From UBA7662 sp943369355 (lineage in GTDB: Bacteria > Bacteroidota > Bacteroidia > UBA7662), in assembly GCA_943369355.1 (NCBI GenBank), contig CALRMX020000006.1, positions 1 to 64,000 on the forward strand: DNA of 64,000 nt. The letters run 5' to 3'. This document shows, one piece after another, positions 25,871-33,945 of the stretch. The translations under genes and the position numbers were made by a program. The stretch's first letter is position 1, and every line of letters starts with the position of its first letter. A model generated the notes under the pieces. The model saw only the letters and a program-made list of their open reading frames with translations, had not been told where the DNA came from and did not search any database.

Positions 25871-25913
25871 AAAAAAGCCGCTCCGATTGGAGCGGCTTGG
25901 TAGCCCGTAGGGA
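25871..25913 (-). repeat. tRNA-3'-end-like repeat, copy 4 (cut at the prophage edge)
   Basis: Only the terminator and the TCCCTACGGGCTACCA end remain; the match to copies 2 and 3 stops at 25913. What follows is unrelated and leads into the phage repressor. No hairpin insert can be seen because the copy ends before that point. Confidence 0.75.
25898..25913. other. Putative left attachment site (attL core region)
   Basis: The 16-base segment TGGTAGCCCGTAGGGA is the reverse complement of a tRNA 3' end and marks the point where host-type repeat ends and phage sequence starts. Integration at tRNA 3' ends is common for tyrosine-recombinase phages, which leave the displaced host 3' end at one border. 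The other border is outside the window, so the core length is unproven. Confidence 0.5.
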
Positions 25914-25992
25914 GCGACTAGACAAGTCGTTTACATTCTGTTTATCAGTCGCTTAGGTTTATAGTTGTGAAACAATTGTGAAACATTTGGTT

Positions 25993-26448
25993 TCATTTGG
26001 CCTTTTTTAGCAGCTCCTGCAACATGGTAATCATGTTTGATTGTTCTTGAATGCGCTGCTCCAGTGCCTCTACCATTTTTGATTTCTCAAAATAGCGTAC
26101 CTGCCAAGTTGATGTCTTGAGCATATCTTCTGAGCCTCCAGAGACGGGTTTTTCTGCCGACCCAAAGAAGGGTTCACCTTCCTTGAAAAATGCGTTCACA
26201 TTCAATCCAGGGAAGCGCTCAAGTAGTTTTATTATGGCCAGTACCGAGAACCCGCTTATGGGCAAGTTCTTTTTCATGCGGCTGCGTTGTTGGCTCAAAA
26301 TCGTTCGGTCGATGTTTGCCTCAATAAACAGCTGGCGCTCGGTCAAATCCAACTCTTTGGCCAAACGAGTGAAGCTGTCTAAAGTAAAAGACAAACGGGT
26401 CTCCAAATTTTTTTGAGTCAATGCTATTGTGTTATTGGAATATATCAA
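25993..26448 (-). CDS. Putative phage repressor (HTH-like, coiled-coil C-terminus), TTG start
   Basis: 151 residues from TTG at 26448; another TTG at 26421 (T-Q-K-N-L) could be used, and no ATG exists before Met58. An XRE-like helical region is suggested by FTRLAKELDLTERQLFIEANIDRTILSQQRSRMKK and SGFSVLAIIKLLERFPGLNVNAFFKEGEPFF, the usual ending of XRE domains. The C-terminus (~115-150) is a predicted coiled coil (EALEQRIQEQSNMITMLQELLKKAK), probably for dimers. It is the only leftward gene at the prophage edge and is divergent from the early operon, the classic repressor place. Confidence 0.7.
   Translation of the reverse strand: MIYSNNTIALTQKNLETRLSFTLDSFTRLAKELDLTERQLFIEANIDRTILSQQRSRMKKNLPISGFSVLAIIKLLERFPGLNVNAFFKEGEPFFGSAEKPVSGGSEDMLKTSTWQVRYFEKSKMVEALEQRIQEQSNMITMLQELLKKAK
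26435..26448. promoter_or_regulatory. Possible operator (TTGGAATATATCAA) over the repressor start
   Basis: Imperfect palindrome; differs at two bases from the perfect palindrome TTGATATATATCAA at 26736-26749. It covers the TTG start codon of the repressor-like gene. Confidence 0.35.
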
Positions 26449-26463
26449 TACTTTTGAATCGAT

Positions 26464-26484
26464 AAGTTACCGACAAGTTACCGA
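26464..26484. promoter_or_regulatory. Tandem 11-bp direct repeats (AAGTTACCGA x2), candidate operator
   Basis: AAGTTACCGAC (26464-26474) and AAGTTACCGAT (26475-26485) are adjacent in the divergent region between the repressor-like gene and the first early gene. A period of 11 bases places the repeats on one face of the DNA helix. Confidence 0.45.
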
Positions 26485-26505
26485 TAACATCAAAGCGGGG
26501 CAATA

Positions 26506-26727
26506 ATGAAAAACAGTTACAGGCAAAAGCGAATGGATGCACTGAAATACCTGCCATACAGGTATGCAAAAGAGCTTCAAAGGCGTTTAAACGGCAAATA
26601 TTCCGTGAGCTATATTCGTCAGGTGGTGGCCAGCCATCACGAGAATGACGAAATATTGAAAGTCGCTCTCGCGTACGGAGAAGAGCGGAAAGCGCAATTC
26701 CAGAAATTAACCGGTAAAAAAATTTGA
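26506..26727 (+). CDS. Small basic protein, possible Cro-like regulator
   Basis: 73 residues, strongly basic, helical (RMDALKYLPYRYAKELQRRLNGKYSVSYIRQVVASH). The 'KYSVSYIRQVV' part looks like the recognition part of an HTH in which a gene measures itself against repeated sites, but no family was recognised. First rightward gene opposite the repressor, so a Cro-like role is a positional inference. Confidence 0.65.
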   Translation: MKNSYRQKRMDALKYLPYRYAKELQRRLNGKYSVSYIRQVVASHHENDEILKVALAYGEERKAQFQKLTGKKI

Positions 26728-26728
26728 T

Positions 26729-27334
26729 ATGCGTATTGATATATATCAACATTCAAGCGATCAAGTAAAAGTTGTAGCAGGATTGCTCGATGCGCATTCA
26801 CTTGAATTTTTTGCTGTGGGATTTCAGCACCTGGTTCTCTTCCAAGGCAAGACCATACCCATTGAAGAATTGCCTGAGGCATTACTGCTCACCATTGAGC
26901 GAGCCATTGAAAGTAATGAAGGAGCAAAGACTTCACTGGAAGAACTCAAGAAGACGGACCGCTTCGAACGCATTAGCCAATTTCTCTGGTGCCAATACGG
27001 GGGCTTTGACAATAGCCCTGATATGAACTTTGGGAAAATGGGGGAGGCTGAATACTGGCCATGCCCATTTCGCGGAAACTGTCCACATGAGTTCAAACTA
27101 TGTGCACCCATCACTGGCCCTGGAGGTAAAATATCTATGGCAGAATTCAACATCATCAGGCTGCTCGGGCAGAAGCCAGATTTAGCTGACAAGCAAATAG
27201 CCGATGAACTTGGTATTGCCACCAACACAGTTTGTGTTCACCTGGCAAACATCCGGCACAAGCTCGGGCTAATGAACCGGGCATCGATTACGGCCTTCGC
27301 CATCTCTAAAGGAATTTCAACCCCACTCATATGA
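26729..27334 (+). CDS. LuxR-type HTH regulator with a four-cysteine motif
   Basis: 201 residues. The C-terminal ~60 residues are a GerE/LuxR HTH (FNIIRLLGQKPDLADKQIADELGIATNTVCVHLANIRHKLGLMNRASITAFA). No response-regulator receiver domain precedes it; instead the N-terminal part has four cysteines spaced C-X23-C-X5-C-X6-C (LWC...WPCPFRGNCPHEFKLC), suited to bind Zn or an iron-sulfur cluster. It probably controls early or late phage genes. Its first codons overlap the palindrome TTGATATATATCAA. The stop overlaps the next start (ATGA). Confidence 0.8.
   Translation: MRIDIYQHSSDQVKVVAGLLDAHSLEFFAVGFQHLVLFQGKTIPIEELPEALLLTIERAIESNEGAKTSLEELKKTDRFERISQFLWCQYGGFDNSPDMNFGKMGEAEYWPCPFRGNCPHEFKLCAPITGPGGKISMAEFNIIRLLGQKPDLADKQIADELGIATNTVCVHLANIRHKLGLMNRASITAFAISKGISTPLI
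26736..26749. promoter_or_regulatory. Perfect palindrome TTGATATATATCAA inside the start of the LuxR-type gene
   Basis: 14-base perfect dyad covering codons 3-7. A close relative lies at 26435-26448; the two frame the small basic gene. An operator is possible, but the site is AT-rich and may be chance. Confidence 0.3.
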
Positions 27335-27675
27335 ATACTGCATTCAACCAACGCAGACAATTCACCAGCCGTGCCGGTGATCATCTGTATGAAACAGCAG
27401 TCGCATTCGTGCGGCAGCGGGAAATGAACTTCCAGGCTATAGGTAAAACTACCATGGCCCGGGCAACTGCCATTAGCAGACTTAAACGCATGCTGGATTT
27501 TTACCGCTACAGCCCGCATGCCGATCTGTGCAAAATGGTGCTCAAACACGAAGCGGATTTTCGGGAGTTAATCCCAAACAGCTTTAGTAAGCTCCAGCCG
27601 AGCTGCTTGCGCAAAGTCAACGGCATGATCGATTACGCCAATGGGTTCCTTCGCGATTTAAATCAAGGAGCATAA
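27331..27675 (+). CDS. Hypothetical phage protein
   Basis: 114 residues, basic and helical, no family recognised. Starts inside the stop of the LuxR-type gene and ends 2 bases before the next ATG, so it is part of the early operon. Features: FTSRAGDHLYETAVAFVRQREMNF and KVNGMIDYANGFLRDLN helices. Confidence 0.75.
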   Translation: MNTAFNQRRQFTSRAGDHLYETAVAFVRQREMNFQAIGKTTMARATAISRLKRMLDFYRYSPHADLCKMVLKHEADFRELIPNSFSKLQPSCLRKVNGMIDYANGFLRDLNQGA

Positions 27676-27677
27676 CG

Positions 27678-28082
27678 ATGGACCAGAAATTCGCGGCTTC
27701 ACTTCGCAGCCTAACATTCACAGACTTCGAGTCGATTTTCAGTAAGTCCATGGTGGCCCATTTTTGGGAGTTATTCCAAGCACACCTAGAAAACGACACT
27801 CTTGGTCAGTTTTTACTAGAGGTGCCTGACAATTACCGAGACGAAATATCCGCTCTCGTGATGCAGCACCTGGTGCCAGACAATTGCGAGATCCATGGGC
27901 CAATCAAAGAGCTCACTGATTTGAGGGACTTTCTGAAAGAACACTCAAAGCCTTTTTACATCAAGCCGTTGGACCGTCAATCAATCAGCGGGTATGCAGA
28001 CTGGGCAGTGCTCGCCAGTGCCAAAGATTATCAGCAATTCAAAATTCATTCACAAACACATGGAAAATCAACAAGTAATTGA
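27678..28082 (+). CDS. Hypothetical phage protein
   Basis: 134 residues, acidic to neutral, no signal peptide or membrane segment. No family recognised. The 3' end overlaps the next gene by 23 bases in a different frame. Confidence 0.7.
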   Translation: MDQKFAASLRSLTFTDFESIFSKSMVAHFWELFQAHLENDTLGQFLLEVPDNYRDEISALVMQHLVPDNCEIHGPIKELTDLRDFLKEHSKPFYIKPLDRQSISGYADWAVLASAKDYQQFKIHSQTHGKSTSN

Positions 28083-28281
28083 TCTGTTAAATGGCCTTTC
28101 TATGCTTGACATTGAAACGGCTCTCCCGGACAACTTCGACCAGGAGTTATTTGATGCTTTTGAAAAGGCCAAAGCAGCTGGCACTACGCAGGAGTGGTTC
28201 ATGACCAAATTGAGCGCTCAGGAGCGAACCAAGGTTTCAGTTTTCCTCGCTAAACACCCTCGTTCAAAATCAAGTTTATGA
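28060..28281 (+). CDS. Hypothetical phage protein
   Basis: 73 residues from the ATG at 28060 (a longer frame from 27994 has no coding look). Helical and acidic; FDQELFDAFEKAKAAGTTQEWFMTKLSAQERTKVSVFLAKH. No function recognised. Stop overlaps the next ATG (ATGA). Confidence 0.65.
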   Translation: MENQQVIDLLNGLSMLDIETALPDNFDQELFDAFEKAKAAGTTQEWFMTKLSAQERTKVSVFLAKHPRSKSSL

Positions 28282-28649
28282 AACACACGCCGGAACCTTG
28301 GGGATTTGATAAAGCTCCAAATGCACAACTTTTCACGTTATTTTCTGAGGCTAATGGCATTCATGAGTACATCGGTTACATAAGAACCAAGGAAGATGCT
28401 GAGCGCATTATTAACTGCGTAAATCCGATGAAAAAAATCAATGACCCGAAGGGGCTGATGGAGGTAGTGTTGCAGTTGGAGCTTGATGCATATCCAAAAC
28501 TTAAGGAGCAACATGAACGGGTCTTAAATACGCTCGAAAACCTAGTAAATGCTGTAAAATTTCGTGTACCACTTTCTCCGAGTACCATTCATGAATTAGT
28601 GGAGGCTGAAAAGGTTTTAGAAGCTGTGAAAGGGAAAAAGCATGGCTAA
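28278..28649 (+). CDS. Early phage protein of the 'HTPEPW...RIINCVN' kind
   Basis: 123 residues. The start MKHTPEPWGFDK and the EDAERIINCVNPMK segment are typical of a widespread class of small phage early proteins of unknown role. A helical C-terminal half follows. Overlaps both neighbours by a few bases. Confidence 0.75.
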   Translation: MKHTPEPWGFDKAPNAQLFTLFSEANGIHEYIGYIRTKEDAERIINCVNPMKKINDPKGLMEVVLQLELDAYPKLKEQHERVLNTLENLVNAVKFRVPLSPSTIHELVEAEKVLEAVKGKKHG

Positions 28650-28923
28650 GGTTCTTTTTACCAACCACGACCGTAAAAACACCCAAATTGAGCTCAATGT
28701 AATTGCTGAGCTTCGGAGTGTATCGGAATTGAGTGATATCGATCCCGTCATCTGGACCTTCAATAACCTCAAGCAGAGCTACAACGTAAAAAACGGCATG
28801 TTGCTCGGTCACATCTATGATTTAGAACGCCAAGACTCCTTCACAGCTGTACTGTGGCATAAAGACATCAAAGGAGATCGCGACAGGAAGGTAATTACGA
28901 TTCAAGTCCAGAGCCATGAGTAA
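28642..28923 (+). CDS. Hypothetical phage protein
   Basis: 93 residues, mixed alpha/beta, no motif recognised. Overlaps the upstream and downstream genes by 8 bases each, which supports coupled translation in the early operon. Confidence 0.7.
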   Translation: MAKVLFTNHDRKNTQIELNVIAELRSVSELSDIDPVIWTFNNLKQSYNVKNGMLLGHIYDLERQDSFTAVLWHKDIKGDRDRKVITIQVQSHE

Positions 28924-29182
28924 CGAGACCTTTAACCAAAAGCTTCAAGCATTGCTCGCAGAGTACGGCATCAGCCGCCACGATGCTATGGTTCAATCAA
29001 TTTCTTCGGAGCTAAAGACCTGCAATAGAAAATTGACTAAGCGCGAATACATGGCCACACATTTCATGGCTGCCATTATTCAAAGTACTGTTTTGGATGA
29101 TTTGCCGGAAGAAACTCAGGCCGCAAAAGACGCAGTCGAATATGCAGATGCACTACTTAAAGAATTAGCTAAAACTAAATAA
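28916..29182 (+). CDS. Hypothetical phage protein
   Basis: 88 residues, fully helical (YGISRHDAMVQSISSELKTCNRKLTKREYMATHFMAAIIQ). No function recognised. Overlaps the upstream gene by 8 bases. Confidence 0.7.
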   Translation: MSNETFNQKLQALLAEYGISRHDAMVQSISSELKTCNRKLTKREYMATHFMAAIIQSTVLDDLPEETQAAKDAVEYADALLKELAKTK

Positions 29183-29188
29183 TTCGCC

Positions 29189-29506
29189 ATGTCACGAATC
29201 ATTCTCATCTACGATCAAACACACCTAGTCAGCAGGAACAAACTGCAGTCTGAGGCCAAAGCAATGCTGTGGAAATATGACCTAAGGGTGCTGCCTTCTG
29301 AGGTCGAGTACAAGCATATGATTGCGCTGGTTGAACAAGACCTGCAACAGCTCAACCAAAAGCATCACCGGTGCGATCCATTGAAGATTTCACCTAGACG
29401 GGACTACAGGTTCGGCCAAGAGAAAAATAGAACCATCGCAGAATGGGACATCACCTTGGTTGGTCGGATAACGGCGTATCAGGAAAACACCGAAGCCTGG
29501 ACTTAA
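29189..29506 (+). CDS. Hypothetical phage protein
   Basis: 105 residues, basic. The C-terminal part ends in WDITLVGRITAYQENTEAW, a beta-strand pattern. No family recognised. Confidence 0.7.
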   Translation: MSRIILIYDQTHLVSRNKLQSEAKAMLWKYDLRVLPSEVEYKHMIALVEQDLQQLNQKHHRCDPLKISPRRDYRFGQEKNRTIAEWDITLVGRITAYQENTEAWT

Positions 29507-29528
29507 ACACTTTAATCAACCAGAAATC

Positions 29529-29843
29529 ATGAGTAAATCAATTAAAGAAATTGGGATAAACATATTCCGGGTAAAGATGGGAGGCGCATACTATCAGGTC
29601 ACTTGTCAATACACTTTCCATCCTAGCATACTTCACGCTAGCAGCAAGCAAATAAGTTTTCTGCGTATAAGTGAAGAAGAGGCACAGTTAGTCATTGAGA
29701 TGCTTAATCTCAAAATGCGTCAAACTGAAAGCTTCACAAAATGGGCTTGTAAGCAAGAAATCAAGTATGATGATTATCGGATAAAATCCCATCGAAAATT
29801 ACAAGAATCGATGCATGGAGTTGATTTGGCAAGTAATTCCTAA
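29529..29843 (+). CDS. Hypothetical phage protein
   Basis: 104 residues with an N-terminal beta part (INIFRVKMGGAYYQVTCQYTF) and a helical basic C-terminus. No function recognised. Confidence 0.65.
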   Translation: MSKSIKEIGINIFRVKMGGAYYQVTCQYTFHPSILHASSKQISFLRISEEEAQLVIEMLNLKMRQTESFTKWACKQEIKYDDYRIKSHRKLQESMHGVDLASNS

Positions 29844-29854
29844 TCCATTGTTTT

Positions 29855-30052
29855 ATGCCCAAAATCACCAAACTCTTTGAGCTATCCATTTCACCCGAGC
29901 AGTTTTTAAATGCCTGTTCTGTGGATGAGTTACGTGAAGTGGATTTGCTTATTCAAAGCCCTCGCTTTCAGGATAAGATCACCATGGAAGAACGTCAGCA
30001 AAAATTATTTGACACCCCTAATTCTCGCGACAATGAACAAGAAGCTAACTGA
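29855..30052 (+). CDS. Hypothetical phage protein
   Basis: 65 residues, acidic, helical. No function recognised. The last 20 bases overlap the next gene. Confidence 0.6.
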   Translation: MPKITKLFELSISPEQFLNACSVDELREVDLLIQSPRFQDKITMEERQQKLFDTPNSRDNEQEAN

Positions 30053-30473
30053 ACTCTTTTGCCCCTTAAAGGAGGCCATATGGCTGCACAACATTGTATT
30101 CCCCTCGATGGTGGCCAATTGGTTCATCGACCGGCGTTCCGAAATCGTTATGCTTCGTGAATCTCCCGAGTGCGAGTTAATGCGTCTTTTTCGGCCAAAC
30201 GATATGGTGCCTACATGGACAATTGCTGAGCTTGGTAAAGCCTTGGGTAATGAAATCGTTTTCCGTGATTATAGACGGCTTGAGGTAATCTGTACCGGCC
30301 AATATGCGGGGTTACGCGATGACGCTACTGATAAATGGTACAGTGATTCTCTAGGGTTTGAGGCCTGCTATGATTCACCCAATGAAGCCAGAAACCGGGC
30401 TAAACTCCTGATCTATTGTATTGAACACGGCTTTATCACTGCCGATATCTTTTCTAAAACCTTACATCCTTAA
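30033..30473 (+). CDS. Hypothetical phage protein
   Basis: 146 residues from the ATG at 30033; an in-frame upstream stretch to 29910 overlaps the previous gene and is not used. Mixed alpha/beta, with YDSPNEARNRAKLLIYCIEHGF near the end. No function recognised. Confidence 0.65.
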   Translation: MNKKLTELFCPLKEAIWLHNIVFPSMVANWFIDRRSEIVMLRESPECELMRLFRPNDMVPTWTIAELGKALGNEIVFRDYRRLEVICTGQYAGLRDDATDKWYSDSLGFEACYDSPNEARNRAKLLIYCIEHGFITADIFSKTLHP

Positions 30474-30482
30474 AATCAAAAT

Positions 30483-30707
30483 ATGTCATTTTTCAAGAAC
30501 CTATTCCGTAAGTGGAATACCAAAAAAACCTACACCGTTAAAGGCACTTTGTACCATGGCTTTACCCGCATCACCCACTACCAAGTGAATGTAGCAGCCA
30601 AGAATAAAGAAGCTGCCGAGAGCATGGCCATTCAAATGCTCGAGAAGGAAATTGTATTCCAGCCCTTCGAAACCGTGAAAGCCGAGGAAATCCGTATACC
30701 CTCCTAA
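30483..30707 (+). CDS. Hypothetical phage protein
   Basis: 74 residues, basic N-terminus (MSFFKNLFRKWNTKKTYTVKG), then a beta-alpha-beta pattern. No function recognised. Confidence 0.65.
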   Translation: MSFFKNLFRKWNTKKTYTVKGTLYHGFTRITHYQVNVAAKNKEAAESMAIQMLEKEIVFQPFETVKAEEIRIPS

Positions 30708-30725
30708 TCGTCCTTTCACCAGCTC

Positions 30726-30752
30726 GCCAATCTAGCCAATCTAGCCAATCTC
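30726..30752. repeat. 9-bp tandem repeat (GCCAATCTA x3)
   Basis: Three units GCCAATCTA, GCCAATCTA, GCCAATCTC between the preceding small gene and the primase-helicase gene, just before its ribosome binding region. Confidence 0.7.
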
Positions 30753-30771
30753 GCACCTCTAAGCTCATCAC

Positions 30772-33609
30772 ATGCCCTTTTTTGAAAAAGAAGACATACT
30801 CCAAAAAACCCAAGGCGGACTAGACGTTATCATCCGGTTGTTTCCCGATGCGCAAGAATGCGTCGGAAAGACCAACAAAAAATTTAAAATCCGGGATAAC
30901 GAAAAAACGCCCTCAGCTACACTCAAGCAGCTGCAGGATGGGAATTGGGTAGTGACTGACTTTGGAGGGGATAGCAAGCCTAGAAATGCTATCGAGCTGG
31001 TTCGAGACAAGTATGCCTGTGACTTCGCGAAGGCCTTGGAATATATCGCCGATTGGTTCAACATTCCATCGCGTGACGGTATCGCCGCTCGATCGGTGGA
31101 ACCTGTGATCACGAGTCGACCAGCTGAAGAAGACGAAGCTCCAGGCAGCCGTAAATTCAGCCACAAAGAGGGCTTCACGGATTACGAGCTGGAGGTCATG
31201 TTTGCCGAGCATGTGCGCAAAAGCTATGAGCGTGACCGGCTCGTAGAAACCCTCAAAAAGTACGGATGCACAGCACTCGAGTATTATACCGGCACGAAAA
31301 ATGGAAAAACCTACACCATCGCTTCGACGGATGATTTTCCGATTTTCCATTTTGCACGAGGTAAGTTCTCGAAGATTTACCAGCCCCTAAGTAAGGACAA
31401 AAGCAGAAGATTCATCTACGATGGTGAATTCGATAAACGCTACATCAACGGACTAAAGCAGTGTCAGGCAGCTTTTGAGGATTTGCAGAATGCCTACGCC
31501 GAAGAAAAAGCCAAAAAGGACGAAGCCGAAGAAGAGGATAAGCCCAAGAAAAAGAAGCTGCCTAAGCTCCCGGAAATCGTAGTCTGCAGTGGAGAGCGTG
31601 ACGCCCTCAACATGGCTGCACTGGGCTACCTGGTGGTATGGTTTAACTCGGAGACCTATCACCTTGATGGTAATCAATACCGAACGCTGGCAAGCCTGGC
31701 AGACGAGCTGTACTATCTAGGTGATATCGACGCAACCGGAAGAAAAGAAGCGCATCGTATGGCGTTTCAATTCTTGGATTTGAAGGTGATCAAACTCCCG
31801 AAGGAACTAACGGCCAAGCGTGATCAGCGTGGCAATCCATGTAAAGACCTTCGTGATTATCTTCAACACTATCCGAATCCAAACAAAAATATCCGTGAGC
31901 TGATGAAGGCAGCTTTGCCCTATCGCTTTTGGGATGAAGTACCCGAATACGACAGAAACGGGGATTTCAAGCGGATGAAGTATGACGTAAACAACGTGCA
32001 TTTATTGAACTTTCTGGCAGGTTGTGGCTTTGGTCGCCTCCGGATGCTTAAGACGGAAGAGGACCTTTATGTGCAAGTCACCGGTAACATCGTAAAGCGA
32101 GTGAGAACACGGGATATCCGAGATTTTGTCAACCGGTTTCTAGAGACCAGGAACATGGATATTCCTTTGCGGAATACCTTTTTGCGCAGCGCACAGCTGA
32201 ACGATTCATCCTTGATGAACCTACCCACTGTAGAGCTAGATTTTACAGCTTATGATCAAAAGAGTCAGTATCTGTTTTTCCGTAACTGCAGCTGGAAAAT
32301 ATCTGCAGATGGAATCGAGGAAATCAAGCCTGGTGGTTTCGACCGATACATCTGGGAAGAGAAGGTAATTAACCACGCCGTTGAAAAATCGGATAAGCAA
32401 TTCGAGGTCAAATTCGATGAAGTCAGTGGCCGATATGATATCGAATTACCCCCATTCGAAAAGCAGTCGTTGCTCTTCCGCTACATCCACAACACCTGTA
32501 AAATGCACTGGAAGGTTGAAGAATATGGTGTTGAGGAAAAGCTGCCAAATGGTGAAGTCAAAATGCGCCATAAGCTAACGGAGCAAGAAGAGCAAGAGGA
32601 AAAACTCCATCTCATCAACCGGCTGTATGCATTAGGTTATATGATGCACCGGTACAAAGACTCGAGCCGGCCCTGGGCAGTTTGGGCGCTTGAGAGTAAG
32701 TTGACCGATGAAGACGAAAGCAAAGGCGGATCTGGTAAATCCATATTCATCACCATCCCGAAACATTTTATCAATGCGGTTTCGATACCCGGTCGAGATC
32801 CACGGGTTACTGAAAATAAGCACATCCTTGAAAAGGTAAACGAGCACGTCGATTATGTATACGTTGACGACGCCGATCGGTATTTGAACTTCAGCTTTTT
32901 CTACCCCATGATCACCGGGGCGTGGGATATCAACCCGAAGAACATGGCCAGCTTTACCCTCGAGTACGAGGAAGCGCCAAAGCTTGCATTCAGCTCGAAT
33001 TTTCCACCGAGGAATGCAGACCAGTCTACCAGTCGGAGATTACTCTACACGGTGTTTTCAGACTATTACCACCATGGCCCGAACGACGAATTTCCGGATG
33101 AGCGAACTCCACACACCGACTTTGGCAAGAACCTATTCAGCGACTTCACAGAGAAGGAATGGAACGATGCCATTAACCTGGTAGCACAGTGCATTCAGTT
33201 CTATTTGCGGTGGCCAGAAAAAGTAAACCCGCCCATGGACAACGTCACCAAGCGTAACCTCAAGAATGAAATGGGCGATGCTTTCCAAGCCTGGGCAGAT
33301 GTATACTTCAGTATCAATTCAGGTAACCGTGACAAGCTCATTCCGAGGCACGAGGTACAAGAGCATTGCAAAGGCGACGTGAATATGCGACATCTCACAT
33401 CGCAATCCTTTTTGAAAAAGCTCCAGAGCTGGGTGAAGTTCAACGGGTTTTCCTTAAACCCACGTGAGTTCTTTACTGGTGACGAGCGCCGCATCATTCG
33501 TAAGGTGGAGGGGAAATCTACGGAGATGATTTACATCCGGACGAAAGAAGAGCTTAACCAGGATGATATCCATTCTGAAAACCAAGCCAGCCATGACGAC
33601 GACTTCTAA
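30772..33609 (+). CDS. Phage TOPRIM primase-helicase
   Basis: 945 residues. The N-terminus is a CHC2-like/primase-start region without the zinc cysteines (KIRDNEKTPSATLKQ...WVVTDFGGDSKPRNAIELV). A charged linker (~243-264) leads to a TOPRIM domain: EIVVCSGERDALN (Glu275) and YYLGDIDATGRKEA (Asp318, Asp320). A C-terminal helicase has Walker A KGGSGKSIF (~652-657) and Walker B-like YVYVDDADR, as in DnaB/SF3-like phage helicases with SNFPPRNADQSTSRRLL as sensor. It would prime and unwind phage DNA. The GGTTACAAA repeat cluster lies downstream. Confidence 0.88.
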   Translation: MPFFEKEDILQKTQGGLDVIIRLFPDAQECVGKTNKKFKIRDNEKTPSATLKQLQDGNWVVTDFGGDSKPRNAIELVRDKYACDFAKALEYIADWFNIPSRDGIAARSVEPVITSRPAEEDEAPGSRKFSHKEGFTDYELEVMFAEHVRKSYERDRLVETLKKYGCTALEYYTGTKNGKTYTIASTDDFPIFHFARGKFSKIYQPLSKDKSRRFIYDGEFDKRYINGLKQCQAAFEDLQNAYAEEKAKKDEAEEEDKPKKKKLPKLPEIVVCSGERDALNMAALGYLVVWFNSETYHLDGNQYRTLASLADELYYLGDIDATGRKEAHRMAFQFLDLKVIKLPKELTAKRDQRGNPCKDLRDYLQHYPNPNKNIRELMKAALPYRFWDEVPEYDRNGDFKRMKYDVNNVHLLNFLAGCGFGRLRMLKTEEDLYVQVTGNIVKRVRTRDIRDFVNRFLETRNMDIPLRNTFLRSAQLNDSSLMNLPTVELDFTAYDQKSQYLFFRNCSWKISADGIEEIKPGGFDRYIWEEKVINHAVEKSDKQFEVKFDEVSGRYDIELPPFEKQSLLFRYIHNTCKMHWKVEEYGVEEKLPNGEVKMRHKLTEQEEQEEKLHLINRLYALGYMMHRYKDSSRPWAVWALESKLTDEDESKGGSGKSIFITIPKHFINAVSIPGRDPRVTENKHILEKVNEHVDYVYVDDADRYLNFSFFYPMITGAWDINPKNMASFTLEYEEAPKLAFSSNFPPRNADQSTSRRLLYTVFSDYYHHGPNDEFPDERTPHTDFGKNLFSDFTEKEWNDAINLVAQCIQFYLRWPEKVNPPMDNVTKRNLKNEMGDAFQAWADVYFSINSGNRDKLIPRHEVQEHCKGDVNMRHLTSQSFLKKLQSWVKFNGFSLNPREFFTGDERRIIRKVEGKSTEMIYIRTKEELNQDDIHSENQASHDDDF

Positions 33610-33925
33610 TCCGCATGTTTTCGTGTCTGGCAAGCAGCTCGAACGCAGTCATACGCTTGAAGAGCTGCCAGATCTGATGCGCCCTGGAACAGTTTGGCAC
33701 GACCACAAGGGGCGCCGATGGGCAGTCATACGCTGGTGGGGAGAGTATTTCGCACCAGGTAAAATGGTACCATCCTCAGTTGAGCTTTTAAACCTTGCTG
33801 ATGAACAAACAAAAGAGGTGCCAGCTCAAACTATTCATGAGCGTTACAAGAATGGCCACCTGAAGAACCTGAAACAAATTGAATTGGAACGTGAGCAGAA
33901 TAAAAAGTATTCAACTAATCGGTAA
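33593..33925 (+). CDS. Hypothetical phage protein
   Basis: 110 residues from the ATG at 33593, overlapping the primase-helicase end by 17 bases. Beta-rich N-terminal half (GTVWHDHKGRRWAVIRWWGEYFAPGKMVPSSVELLNLAD), basic helical C-terminus. No function recognised. Confidence 0.65.
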   Translation: MTTTSNPHVFVSGKQLERSHTLEELPDLMRPGTVWHDHKGRRWAVIRWWGEYFAPGKMVPSSVELLNLADEQTKEVPAQTIHERYKNGHLKNLKQIELEREQNKKYSTNR

Positions 33926-33945
33926 GCCAAAAAGAAATCGTGAGA

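Noticed and set aside
25548..25925. 125-codon leftward frame across the tRNA-like repeats
   Set aside because: It is made by reading through the repeats and their terminators; the GIY-YIG gene and the repeats explain the region.
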